From contig NZ_JNUP01000029.1 in NCBI RefSeq assembly GCF_000758165.1, forward strand, positions 43,388 to 107,387: a stretch of DNA of 64,000 bases, written 5' to 3'. Below, piece after piece: positions 25,266 through 33,423 of the stretch. Origin of the DNA: Spirochaeta lutea (GTDB lineage Bacteria > Spirochaetota > Spirochaetia > DSM-27196 > Salinispiraceae). The translations under genes and the position numbers were made by a program. Position 1 is the first letter of the stretch. Every line of letters starts with the position of its first letter. The notes beneath the pieces are model-generated. The model saw only the letters and a list, made by a program, of their open reading frames with translations, made no database searches and was not told the origin of the DNA.

Positions 25266-25724
25266 ATGAGCAAGAACGCATCCATTAACGAAGATGCCTT
25301 ACAGGCCCAGTTAGAGGGCATAATCCGGGATATCCAAGAAAACGAAGATCCCGAAGAAATGAACGCCTATCGGGCAGCATTTCGAAAAAACGTTTCTTTT
25401 TTTAACCGCAGCTATGTGGCTGCATACCTACTGAAGTATGCCAAGGGTCAACGCCCCTCACCCCGCAAGAGTACCCGGACAGACCTGGTCACCCTTTTTG
25501 TGGGCATCGGGAAGAGCCGGCGGGTATTCCCCCGGGATCTGGTAGGACTCATCCTTGAACACTGCGGAGGCAACAAGGATGACATCGGGAATATCAAAAT
25601 CCTTGATAACTACTCCTTCGTAGATATAGCGCCCCAGTACGCTGAAGAGATCATTGCCGCGTTGAACGGAACGTCCTACCGAGGGCGCAACCTCAATGTT
25701 AATTACGCTAAGAAGAAAGACTAG
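25266..25724 (+). CDS. Stand-alone DbpA-type RNA-binding protein
   Basis: 152 aa. The N-terminal half is charged and helical (ALQAQLEGIIRDIQENEDPEEMNAYRAAFRK). The C-terminal half is a DbpA RNA-binding domain: TLFVGIGKSRRVFPRDLVGLI, NIKILDNYSFVDIAPQYAEEIIAALNGTSYRGRNLNVNYAKKK. In DEAD-box helicases this RRM-like domain binds rRNA or structured RNA; here no helicase is attached. It might regulate a helicase or mRNAs in trans. ATG 25266 follows AGGAG by 9 nt. Confidence 0.85.
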   Translation: MSKNASINEDALQAQLEGIIRDIQENEDPEEMNAYRAAFRKNVSFFNRSYVAAYLLKYAKGQRPSPRKSTRTDLVTLFVGIGKSRRVFPRDLVGLILEHCGGNKDDIGNIKILDNYSFVDIAPQYAEEIIAALNGTSYRGRNLNVNYAKKKD

Positions 25725-25802
25725 GAACCCCACGAGAATCTGCCCCGAGAAGCACACCACCACAATGGGGTGACTGCCCTGGGGGCGCCCGGACAGCCGG
25801 TC

Positions 25803-25855
25803 AATCCCAGGTTGGGTCCAACCCTAGGATTGCCGGGTGCTCCGGTAATCCTAGG
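25803..25855. other. Inverted repeat between convergent genes
   Basis: AATCCCAGGTTGG (25803-25815) against CCAACCCTAGGATT (25818-25831), with one bulge. AATCCTAGG recurs at 25847-25855. A bidirectional transcription-end structure is likely; the 207-bp gap 25725-25931 holds no gene. Confidence 0.45.
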
Positions 25856-25931
25856 CCGGACTATTCAGGCGGAACCCGCCGCGCTGCCCGGCCCTATTCG
25901 CCATACCGGGCAAGGGTGAAGCGCTCCCGGA

Positions 25932-27152
25932 TTATCCGAGAACCTTCAGGGTCTGCCACAGAATCCACACCACCAGAGCCTCATTCAGCGCCAAGCCAAT
26001 CAAAAAATACAGGATACCCAGGGTCTCCTTCCGTTCCGCAGCAACCTGACAGCCCTGCAGCAGGGCTAACGGCTTGCCGGGGATACATACCCGTTCAACC
26101 ATGGGATCACTATGCCGATGACCCCGGAGATCCTCATCCCTTGGTTCAAAGACCAGCCCCCAATAATCCTCGCCCCCGGATTCCGGGACCACAATACTGC
26201 TCTGGCGGACTTGGTAGCCCTGTTCGACCAGACCCGGCAATTCCTCCTGGGTTATCCGCCGGACCCGGTACATCCGGCCCTGGCCTGTCAGCTGCCTAAA
26301 AAAATCATCGTCCCCGGCCGACTCCAGCATCCCCCTCAGGCCCCTGGACCCGGTCTGAAAATCCGGGTAGAAGGTAACCACCGGAAGTGCGATAACATCA
26401 CGTTCGGCCCGCAGTAGGCGCCCCTGATTCCAGTATCGCCGGTAAAGGAAGTAGAAAATAAGTCCCGGGGGAAAAAGCGGGAGGATAGGAACCAAGGATC
26501 CGGAAAGACTCACCGCCAGCCAAAACCGCTGAATTTGCAGCCCGCTCAAGGACAAACTCAGCAAAAGGTAGAGGAGCGCCCCGACCAGAAGGGACGCAGG
26601 GGTCATCTTATTCCAGAATTCGTTTCGCTGCCTGGCACTCCATACGGACCAGTAGAGGAAATTCTGGGGCTCCTCCTCAAAAAGCACCACCGTCATGGGA
26701 TTATCCGGGGTGTTTTTGAAACACAGCCGGCCGTTTTTCTGAATCGAAAGGGTACCGAAAACGAAAAACAGCGATCCCTCTGCCAGGCTGCTGATGGACG
26801 ACCAGCTCATACTCTTCGGAGCCGACCCCTCCTCCGGGGAACCGTCCGCCAGGGGGTGGCCGGAGAGAACCGCGATGTCCGTATCCTCAATGACCACGGG
26901 AATGCGCATCTGTCCGCCCTCAAGCCAGATGATACCCTCTCCCTCTATCGCCTCAAGGCGTCCGAAAAACCTGCACCGGCTTCCAGGCTCCACAGTATCC
27001 AGATGTTCCAAGGAGAGCAGGGGAAAAGACCGGGAGGAGAGTATAGCCTGCCTAAAGAGCCGCCACCGCCTGCGGACCCTCAGGGCTCCGTAACCGGGGA
27101 TGAGCACATAAAATACTATAGTAATAGAAAATAAGGCTAACAGTACAATCAT
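25932..27152 (-). CDS. Hypothetical multi-pass membrane protein
   Basis: 406 aa, not recognised. One N-terminal helix (about 2-20), then a ~150-residue soluble domain with beta character (SRCRFFGRLEAIEGEGIIWLEGG, IPVVIEDTDIAVLSGHPLADGS). A helix pair follows (about 190-250: LLVGALLYLLLSLSL, LAVSLSGSLVPILPLFPPGLIFYFLY), a second soluble part, and a final helix (about 383-402). The first soluble part resembles OB- or NfeD-like small barrels only vaguely. ATG 27152 has no Shine-Dalgarno and is divergent from the hydrolase gene. Confidence 0.7.
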   Translation of the reverse strand: MIVLLALFSITIVFYVLIPGYGALRVRRRWRLFRQAILSSRSFPLLSLEHLDTVEPGSRCRFFGRLEAIEGEGIIWLEGGQMRIPVVIEDTDIAVLSGHPLADGSPEEGSAPKSMSWSSISSLAEGSLFFVFGTLSIQKNGRLCFKNTPDNPMTVVLFEEEPQNFLYWSVWSARQRNEFWNKMTPASLLVGALLYLLLSLSLSGLQIQRFWLAVSLSGSLVPILPLFPPGLIFYFLYRRYWNQGRLLRAERDVIALPVVTFYPDFQTGSRGLRGMLESAGDDDFFRQLTGQGRMYRVRRITQEELPGLVEQGYQVRQSSIVVPESGGEDYWGLVFEPRDEDLRGHRHSDPMVERVCIPGKPLALLQGCQVAAERKETLGILYFLIGLALNEALVVWILWQTLKVLG

Positions 27153-27160
27153 TGTTTTTC

Positions 27161-27189
27161 TTGTATAAGCATAGATTTATCCGTATGCT
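27161..27189 (+). promoter_or_regulatory. Leaderless promoter of MBL hydrolase
   Basis: TTGTAT (27161-27166), 17-bp spacer, TATGCT (27184-27189). ATG is at 27196, exactly 6 nt after the -10. No Shine-Dalgarno. Confidence 0.65.
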
Positions 27190-27195
27190 ATAGCC

Positions 27196-27888
27196 ATGGT
27201 TGAACGACTTATCATAGGCCCAATGTATACTAACACATACATCGTTTCCATTGCTAAAAAAGAATGCATCGTCATTGATCCCGGCGCCGATCCGGGGTTT
27301 ATTAAAGCGAGTTTAGACAAGATCAACATGACCCCTAAAGCAATCATCTTTACCCATGGCCACATTGATCACACCTCCGGAGCAAAGGCCCTGCAGCGGG
27401 CGTACAAGGAAAAAGAACCCAACCTCCTGGTATGGATGCATGAGGCTGATTTTCCCTTCCTTGATCCCGACAATAGTCAGCGCGATCAATTAAACCGCCT
27501 CTTTCTCCCGGGAGATAACCCCGAGGCTGACAGGGTCTTCGAGGATCTGTACCAGGATCTCCCCCATATAGACAGCTTTCTTTCCCATGGCGATATAATC
27601 CCCGAAACCGATCTCCAAGTGATTCATACCCCGGGACACACTCCGGGGAGTATCTGTCTGTATTCAGAAGAACGCAGCGCTCTATTTACCGGAGACACCC
27701 TATTCTTCGATGCCATCGGCAGGTCGGATTTTCCCGGGGCCGATGAACAGGTCCTGATGGAGAGTATTCAGACCAAGCTCCTGGTGTTACCCCATGAAAC
27801 CCGCATATTCCCCGGTCATGGACCGTTTTCGACCATCGAGCGTGAGTTGCGTGATAATCAGATGAAGACAGATCATGGAATGTTGTAG
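27196..27888 (+). CDS. Metallo-beta-lactamase-fold hydrolase (glyoxalase II-like)
   Basis: 230 aa. Metal motif THGHIDH (53-59), then HTPGHTPGSI, the GDTLFFDAIGRSDFPG segment and FPGHGPFS. The layout YTNTYIV at the start is that of small hydroxyacylglutathione-hydrolase-like MBL proteins. The glutathione-binding C-terminal domain of true GloB is missing, so the substrate may be another thioester or a bacillithiol/mycothiol-type conjugate. All zinc ligands are present. Confidence 0.85.
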   Translation: MVERLIIGPMYTNTYIVSIAKKECIVIDPGADPGFIKASLDKINMTPKAIIFTHGHIDHTSGAKALQRAYKEKEPNLLVWMHEADFPFLDPDNSQRDQLNRLFLPGDNPEADRVFEDLYQDLPHIDSFLSHGDIIPETDLQVIHTPGHTPGSICLYSEERSALFTGDTLFFDAIGRSDFPGADEQVLMESIQTKLLVLPHETRIFPGHGPFSTIERELRDNQMKTDHGML

Positions 27889-27905
27889 ACCGGCCGGGCA
27901 GCCCG

Positions 27906-28343
27906 TTACGCTACCAGGTTGATCATTCCCGTAGAGAATCCGGTTCCCGATTGGGCAAAGGCGGTACCGAACTGTTGTTGGAGTTTTGGCAGCCCCGACT
28001 GAAGGGTGTTTTGCAGCTGCTGGGCATAGTCTGCGATCATGGCGTCCAGGGCCTCGTCCGAAAGCCCGCTGGACCGCTCTACCCCAAGATCATCGGCCTG
28101 ATTGTTGCGTTGTTTGATCTGAGCCAGACGGTCGATGAGAGTATCCAACATCCGTGCTTTTGATATGGAATACCCCGGGGAGCCGGCCGGGGCAGGAACA
28201 GCTTCAATGTGCTTAAATTGGGCGTATACCGAGTAGTTCTGAACCGGTAGGGCGATTTTTCCCCCGGAGAATCGGGGACGCATCATCTGGGCTACCGAAA
28301 GACTTGAGGCATGGAGCTGTTTGAGTTCCTGTAATCCTTCCAT
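27906..28343 (-). CDS. Conserved-type hypothetical protein
   Basis: 145 aa, not recognised. The N-terminal part contains QMMRPRFSGGKIALPVQNYSVYAQFKHIEAVPA. The middle is helical and polar (SKARMLDTLIDRLAQIKQRNNQADD, LSDEALDAMIADYAQQLQNTLQSGLPKLQQQFG). The C-terminus is small-residue rich. No signal peptide or membrane segment. Start ATG 28343 has no ribosome site. It stands alone between a hydrolase and the DksA-like gene. Confidence 0.6.
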   Translation of the reverse strand: MEGLQELKQLHASSLSVAQMMRPRFSGGKIALPVQNYSVYAQFKHIEAVPAPAGSPGYSISKARMLDTLIDRLAQIKQRNNQADDLGVERSSGLSDEALDAMIADYAQQLQNTLQSGLPKLQQQFGTAFAQSGTGFSTGMINLVA

Positions 28344-28460
28344 ACCATACTAATCGGTATAATGTTCCAGGAAAATTAGGATAGCAATGCGGATTTTGGC
28401 TTATTTATTGGGCCTTTTGCACACTTCACAAACAACATCGGCCAGATCGGCGCATCTGTT

Positions 28461-28502
28461 ATAAAAACAACCGCCCCCTGAACAACTGGGTTGACAGGGG
28501 GC
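28461..28502 (-). terminator. Rho-independent terminator after dksA-like gene
   Basis: On the minus strand GCCCCCTG (28495-28502) pairs with CAGGGGGC (28473-28480), followed by GGTTGTTTTTAT. It lies 28 nt past the stop of the DksA-like gene. Confidence 0.8.
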
Positions 28503-28530
28503 GATCATACTAGGGCCTGTACCGAGGTAC

Positions 28531-28887
28531 CTACCGGTTTCTCCGGTCCAGCTCAGCCTGATACTCCATGGTATACAGGGCGTAGGGAATAGCCTCTAGG
28601 CGTTCCTTAGGAATAGGTTTGCCCGTCCCCAAGCAGAATCCGTATTTTCCGTTCTCAATGCGGGACAACGCCGCATCAATCAGTCGAAGCCGCTTCATAT
28701 CCTGGGCGCTCAAAGCATTGAGAAGTTTCTTGTCGATATCCGAACTGGCTACATCTACCAGATCCTTGAGGTCATTGGAGGCGGCAATCTCCCGGAAGTC
28801 CTCGTCCTCGTGTATGAGATTCTCAATTATCTCCTGCTTCATCTCCAAAAGCTTCGTTTTCATCTGTTGTACAAAATCCTGATCCAT
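28531..28887 (-). CDS. DksA/TraR-family protein with degenerate zinc site
   Basis: 118 aa from ATG 28887 (AAAGGAG 6 nt upstream). A coiled coil (5-75: LLEMKQEIIENLIHEDEDFREIAASNDLKDLVDVASSDID) precedes the knuckle GKYGFCLGTGKPIPKERLEAIPYALYTMEYQ. The expected four Cys are C85, T88, T106 and Y109, so only one remains. Zinc-independent DksA2 proteins carry a comparable reduction, so function in RNA polymerase control during stringency may persist. Its terminator is clear. Confidence 0.8.
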   Translation of the reverse strand: MDQDFVQQMKTKLLEMKQEIIENLIHEDEDFREIAASNDLKDLVDVASSDIDKKLLNALSAQDMKRLRLIDAALSRIENGKYGFCLGTGKPIPKERLEAIPYALYTMEYQAELDRRNR

Positions 28888-28951
28888 TTGCACTCCTTTC
28901 GGGGTTCTGCCTCAAAAAAGCGGACAAACAGTGCAATAAAAGAACTAAAAA

Positions 28952-28989
28952 GTCAACATGTTGACAAAGCAATTTACATATCCTACTAT
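28952..28989 (+). promoter_or_regulatory. infA promoter with overlapping palindrome
   Basis: TTGACA (28961-28966), 17-bp spacer, TACTAT (28984-28989). A perfect 14-bp palindrome GTCAACATGTTGAC (28952-28965) overlaps the -35, the position of a repressor or activator site. Confidence 0.7.
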
Positions 28990-29044
28990 GTGGCGGAAAC
29001 TTACAGCACAAACATCTGTACAGTTAACACGCTAAGGAGGCCAA

Positions 29045-29263
29045 GTGGCTAAAGAAGAAGCAATTGAGGTAGACGGCATAGTTAAGGAATCTTTGCCGAA
29101 CACAATGTTCCGTGTAGAGTTAAAGAACGGTCATGTTATCCTGACCCATCTCTCCGGAAAAATGAGAAAGCACTATATCAGAATTGTACCGGGAGACCGT
29201 GTTAAGGTTGCCCTCTCGCCCTACGACCTAACCAGGGGACGTATCATTTACCGCGAGCGCTAA
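29045..29263 (+). CDS. infA: Translation initiation factor IF-1
   Basis: 72 aa OB-fold: [67 protein letters not shown]. It occupies the ribosomal A site during initiation. Start is GTG 29045 after CTAAGGAGG. It stands outside the usual ribosomal protein cluster with its own promoter. Full length. Confidence 0.97.
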   Translation: MAKEEAIEVDGIVKESLPNTMFRVELKNGHVILTHLSGKMRKHYIRIVPGDRVKVALSPYDLTRGRIIYRER

Positions 29264-29307
29264 GAGCCCCGCGGATTTTACTCACCAGACAACAAACCAA
29301 GGATCCC

Positions 29308-29334
29308 AACCCTATCACGTAGTAAAACAGGGTT
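29308..29334. other. Hairpin after infA
   Basis: AACCCT (about 29309-29314) pairs with AGGGTT (about 29329-29334). Two convergent genes end on either side. No T tract. Confidence 0.35.
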
Positions 29335-29342
29335 CGGGCCCC

Positions 29343-29852
29343 TCATCTCCTCTGACGTTTCAGTATCACCCAGGTTGCGCCGCTGCCGCCCTCGCGCCGG
29401 GTGGCGTACCCCCTGGCTCCCGCAGCCTTCCAGGTCTCTAAAAATTGATGGAGCCATATGCGCAACACCCCGCCGTGGGTGGAGTGATTTCCCTTCCCGT
29501 GAATTATGAGAACCTTCCCCATACCCTGACTCTGACAGCGCCGTAGAAAGGCGCTCACCAGGCCTTCAGCCTCCTCCACCGTGAAACCGTGAAGATCCAG
29601 GGTATCCTCCACAGGCATGTCATCGGGGCGCAATGCTCTGCCTTCCCCGAGACGGTAATCGGCGTCCTTCGGGGTATCGGGCAGGTAGGAATCAAGGGCA
29701 TCCTCAAACCTGGGGGCCTTCTTAGGAGGGTGTTTAGGGTGATTTGACTGTCCGCCCCCCATTCCACCCCCGGAGGCCTCGGAACGGAGCGGTTTCCGAC
29801 GGCGCATGTGTTCCCAGGTTTCTAAAATCTCATCAAAATTACTGCTGGACAT
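29343..29852 (-). CDS. Smr-domain protein
   Basis: 169 aa. An N-terminal glycine- and proline-rich linker is followed by a Smr domain with VEDTLDLHGFTVEEAEGLVSAFLRRC, IIHGKGNHSTHGGVLR (catalytic HGKG) and GGSGATWVILKR. Smr domains are nicking or RNA endonucleases, often acting on stalled ribosome mRNAs or recombination substrates. ATG 29852 directly follows the batD stop, with GGAG 6 nt upstream inside batD, so it is the last gene of the operon. Confidence 0.85.
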   Translation of the reverse strand: MSSSNFDEILETWEHMRRRKPLRSEASGGGMGGGQSNHPKHPPKKAPRFEDALDSYLPDTPKDADYRLGEGRALRPDDMPVEDTLDLHGFTVEEAEGLVSAFLRRCQSQGMGKVLIIHGKGNHSTHGGVLRIWLHQFLETWKAAGARGYATRREGGSGATWVILKRQRR

Positions 29853-31895
29853 CTACTTCTCCAAGCCAATCAGCTGCTGGGTTTGCATCCATCCCGAAAG
29901 CCCGTAGGAGGTCTCCAGGAGGACGTAGGTACCCGAGGTCGTTTTATACCGCACCGAGGTTCCCCCGGGCAGGGCCAGCCAATCGGCAGCCCCCTCTTCG
30001 GGAATCTTTTTCAGAATCCCCTGGGGCCCCCGTACAATTGCCATGTCTTCGGTAATTCCCCGGTCGTACAATACAATCCCCGTAATAGACCCGGCCAAGA
30101 CGACAAGTAATAGGGAGGTAACAACGGTCTTGATGGGATTTCCCCGAGCGAACCACAGGGGAATAAAGAGCAGAAGCAGCGACCCGCTAACCAACACCAG
30201 AATGAATAGACTGTCTCCCCGGGGAACCAGGGGAATGCTGTGTTGACGATCGAGCCCCGAGGTAGCCTGTAGAACCCGTAGCGACTCAATCAGTTCCTCA
30301 TCTCGGGGAGACCGGCGCAGGGCCTGTCCTAGGTAGTACACCCCAAGATCCCGGGAGCCTAGGGCGGCCTGAATAACCCCCACATTATGGAGCACCCCGG
30401 GATTCTCAGGATACTGGGATTCCAGGAACTGGTAGAACTCCAGAGAGGCGGTATAATCACCCTCAAGAAAGGCCTGATGGGACTGTTCTAACCCGGCCTG
30501 ATGCTCCAGGGCAATACCAGGCGCCATGGCCGCACCGCTTAGCAGGGCGATAAATACTGCCATGCCCGCTAGTACCTTCCCCGGTTTCGGTCGGACCCGG
30601 GGCTTTCGCCGCCGTGTCCGGAAACGTATCCCCACCCCTAGGAAGAGAAAGGGAATAAACACTAGGTAGGCCTCAGCACGCCGGTAGAGAAACAGGAGGT
30701 TGTATTCCATCACCCGTTCCGGCGGTAGCAATCGTAGCCCCTGCCGGTCCGTGCTCTCTGGTGAAACGACAACCGGGGTGATGTCCGCGGTTAACACCCG
30801 GGCAGGCAGCCCCTCAATCCGGGCCGACTGGGGATTGTACCAACCCATGGACGGAATCCGGACCTGCAGCCTCCCGGACTGGCCGGCCTGAATTTGGTAC
30901 GTAATCTCCCGGTAGCCTCGATATCCAGCCTCATGGGGTGTCAACCGGAAGGTTTCATTGGAGCTTATAGCCTGAGACCCCTCAATTTGGGGCTCGGGAA
31001 GCTGAAGAAAGTTGAGATTGCCTGTTCCATCAAGCCGCAACCGAAGCACCGCCGTATCCCCTGGATTAAGACTTGGGGGACTTAGTTCGCTGGTCAGACT
31101 GAAACTTCCCACAGCACCCCCGGCTACCCCGTCCTCCGGAAGGCTCTCCGCCGTCAGGGTTACCCCGGGAGCCGCCACCCGGTTTCCGTCCACCAGGACC
31201 TGAGCTCCGGGAATGGTAATGCCGCCGCTCCGGGAGGGCGTAAGGATAAACCCCGCCATGGGAAACCGATGGAGGGTAATTCCCCCCAGGGTATTGCTCA
31301 CAGCGGTTCCTAAACCGCTTACTTCTTCAAAGAGAGCCCCCTGGGGCTGAGAGAACTGAAGGCCCTCGGGCAGCCGGTATTCGGGCATCTTCCCCAGCAT
31401 AAGGACTACACCGATGCTCTGCCCCTCTACCAGGGTCTGGGTGGGGACAACCCACTCCAACACTGGTGGAATGAATCCCTCACGATCCTGGGCTATACCG
31501 ATCCGTTGACCCGAGAGGGAGTATTCCCGTCCCCCCCAGGTAATCTGCACTCCGGGAATATCCCACCAGCCTGGCCGGTCTGCCCTGAGGTACCAGGTTA
31601 TCCCGGGTGAGGTTCCCCCGGTTACCTCAGGGCCGAAAATAAGACTTATCCCAGGGGGAAGCACCAGGGGGCCTACCACCGGTGCGTCTTGAACCGGAAG
31701 ATTCTGGTCCGGCAATGGAACCTCCAGGGTAAAGCGCAGCCCGGTGCGCAGGGATTGGGGATTAATCTGGGAACTCAAGAGAATTCCAGAACCTTCCTGG
31801 GCATGGAGCAAACCTCCGATGCTGAGAAGGAGAATAAGGGTTACTACCAATCCAGAACCGAGGGATCGGACTCCACCTGTTGGGTGTTGAACCAT
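29853..31895 (-). CDS. batD: BatD/BatE-like membrane protein with TPR and SH3-like tail
   Basis: 680 aa from ATG 31895 (GGAGG 7 nt upstream), overlapping batC by 52 bp. Signal peptide 1-32; the periplasmic BatD domain (about 35-400) has two PSRSGGITIPG/AGQSGRLQVRIPS-type repeats. Transmembrane helices are near 410 and 445, then TPR units (about 465-540: HQAFLEGDYTASLEFYQFLESQYPENPGVLHNVGVIQAALG), two more helices and a C-terminal SH3-like segment (TSVRYKTTSGTYVLLETSYGLSGWMQT). The TPR part corresponds to a fused BatE. The Bat complex is implicated in aerotolerance and envelope stress. Confidence 0.82.
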   Translation of the reverse strand: MVQHPTGGVRSLGSGLVVTLILLLSIGGLLHAQEGSGILLSSQINPQSLRTGLRFTLEVPLPDQNLPVQDAPVVGPLVLPPGISLIFGPEVTGGTSPGITWYLRADRPGWWDIPGVQITWGGREYSLSGQRIGIAQDREGFIPPVLEWVVPTQTLVEGQSIGVVLMLGKMPEYRLPEGLQFSQPQGALFEEVSGLGTAVSNTLGGITLHRFPMAGFILTPSRSGGITIPGAQVLVDGNRVAAPGVTLTAESLPEDGVAGGAVGSFSLTSELSPPSLNPGDTAVLRLRLDGTGNLNFLQLPEPQIEGSQAISSNETFRLTPHEAGYRGYREITYQIQAGQSGRLQVRIPSMGWYNPQSARIEGLPARVLTADITPVVVSPESTDRQGLRLLPPERVMEYNLLFLYRRAEAYLVFIPFLFLGVGIRFRTRRRKPRVRPKPGKVLAGMAVFIALLSGAAMAPGIALEHQAGLEQSHQAFLEGDYTASLEFYQFLESQYPENPGVLHNVGVIQAALGSRDLGVYYLGQALRRSPRDEELIESLRVLQATSGLDRQHSIPLVPRGDSLFILVLVSGSLLLLFIPLWFARGNPIKTVVTSLLLVVLAGSITGIVLYDRGITEDMAIVRGPQGILKKIPEEGAADWLALPGGTSVRYKTTSGTYVLLETSYGLSGWMQTQQLIGLEK

Positions 31896-32434
31896 ACCTG
31901 TTCCTCCCTTCTCCGCAGATAATCAAAAATTCGCAAGGTGTTTCCCGAGGGTTCCTGTCCCTCCGGAAGGGCTCCCTGGTCCGCCTGTACCCCGCCGGAC
32001 TGGCCGCCTGGCAGAGCCCTGAGCTTAATCGAGGTGAGTTCAAGATTTCGTTTTGCCGGAACGCTCTGGGGCTGAATTTTCAGGGCCTGGATGAACATAT
32101 CCCGGGCCTCCCGGTACTGCCCCTGGGTGTAGTAATACACGCCCTTGTTAAAAAGGATCTTGAAAAGAAGCTCCGGGTCGGGGGTTACGGAAGCGGTCTG
32201 CCATAGATCCAAAGCCGGACCGAACTCCCCGAGGGCGTAATAGACATTCGCCAAATTATAGGCTACCGCCTCACCATCCTCGGGAATATCCAGGTTCTCC
32301 AGGTAGAGTACCGTTGCCACCTGGTAATCCCCTTGATCAAAGGCGTAGTTAGCCCGGAGGATATCCACCTGGGGCTGGGAGGCACTGCAACCGGTCAGAA
32401 TAATTCCAAGGATCACCACCGTCAGGCCTCTCAT
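31844..32434 (-). CDS. batC: BatC-like TPR lipoprotein
   Basis: 196 aa. Lipobox ILTGC with Cys16, then TPR-like repeats DQGDYQVATVLYLENLDIPEDGEAVAYNLANVYYALGEFGPALDLW and FNKGVYYYTQGQYREARDMFIQALKIQPQSVPAKRNLE. The C-terminus is Gly/Gln-rich. Its ATG overlaps the upstream gene stop by 4 bp. It probably docks on the VWA proteins. Confidence 0.82.
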   Translation of the reverse strand: MRGLTVVILGIILTGCSASQPQVDILRANYAFDQGDYQVATVLYLENLDIPEDGEAVAYNLANVYYALGEFGPALDLWQTASVTPDPELLFKILFNKGVYYYTQGQYREARDMFIQALKIQPQSVPAKRNLELTSIKLRALPGGQSGGVQADQGALPEGQEPSGNTLRIFDYLRRREEQVWFNTQQVESDPSVLDW

Positions 32435-33423
32435 AGGATCCTCCTGAACCGAAGGCTCACCGTCAGGATATACCCTAACAAAAAGATGAGGGAAACACCC
32501 ATCATCAGGCTATGTCTGCTGATACGCTGAAGGCGGAAGCCCTCCATATTACGGGTTTGCTCAATACCCCGGATGTACTCGCTCATGCCTGCATATCCGG
32601 TGGTACCGTCAATGTGAATAAATCCGCTGTCACTCACCCCAGCCAGCTGTTTAAGAGCCTCGGTGTTCACCCTGGTTACCACCGGCTCCCCGGTCTGGGG
32701 GTGGAGCAGCGGCCCTGAATCTCCCAGGGGGATTGTACCGCCCTGGACGCTGCCCAGGGCAACGGCAAGCACCGGAATCCCCGAACGCTCCAACCGAGGC
32801 ACCACCGCCTCCAGAGAACCGGTGAGGGATTCCCCATCGGTAAGCAGGATGATCACTCGGTGGCGGTTACTGCCCTGGGGAAAGGCGCCGACGGCTGCCT
32901 CCAGGGCGGTTTGAATGTTCGTGCCCGGACTGGAAAGCAGCCCCGGCCCCAGGTAGGAGAGAACATGCTCCATAGCATAGCCGTCCTCGGTCATAGGTAT
33001 CATGGATAGGGGAGAACCGCTGAAGGCTAACAGGGCATACCGGGCGGATTGGAATTCCTGCACCAATCCCCGGACGATATCTCGGGCGACCTGCATTCTG
33101 CTGGGAGGCAGATCCTGGCTGAGCATACTCCTCGAAACATCCACGGCGAACACAAGGTCCAATTGACTACGGTCCTCCTCCACCGGCGCATCGCCCCAGC
33201 TGAGTCCCGATAGGCTCAGAATCCCCCCGGATACAAACAACAGCAAAAACACCGTGGAAATGAGCCACTTCACGAAGAATACATGGTTTGCCTCGGGGGC
33301 CGACCAAGCCCCCCCTATGCGCTCCAGATTTCGCCTGCTGCGTTGAAGGTGGACGATCTGAAGAATCCCCAGGGGAATAAGGATCAGAAACCACCACAGT
33401 GTCGAGGGATACAGGACACTCAT
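32431..33423 (-). CDS. batB: BatB-like von Willebrand factor A membrane protein
   Basis: 330 aa. N-terminal membrane helices (4-25 and 53-75), a VWA domain with MIDAS motif DVSRSMLSQD (about 96-105) and LLTDGES, and a final C-terminal helix. MIDAS metal ligands D-x-S-x-S and the later T-D are intact. Overlaps batA by 4 bp. Confidence 0.87.
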   Translation of the reverse strand: MSVLYPSTLWWFLILIPLGILQIVHLQRSRRNLERIGGAWSAPEANHVFFVKWLISTVFLLLFVSGGILSLSGLSWGDAPVEEDRSQLDLVFAVDVSRSMLSQDLPPSRMQVARDIVRGLVQEFQSARYALLAFSGSPLSMIPMTEDGYAMEHVLSYLGPGLLSSPGTNIQTALEAAVGAFPQGSNRHRVIILLTDGESLTGSLEAVVPRLERSGIPVLAVALGSVQGGTIPLGDSGPLLHPQTGEPVVTRVNTEALKQLAGVSDSGFIHIDGTTGYAGMSEYIRGIEQTRNMEGFRLQRISRHSLMMGVSLIFLLGYILTVSLRFRRIL

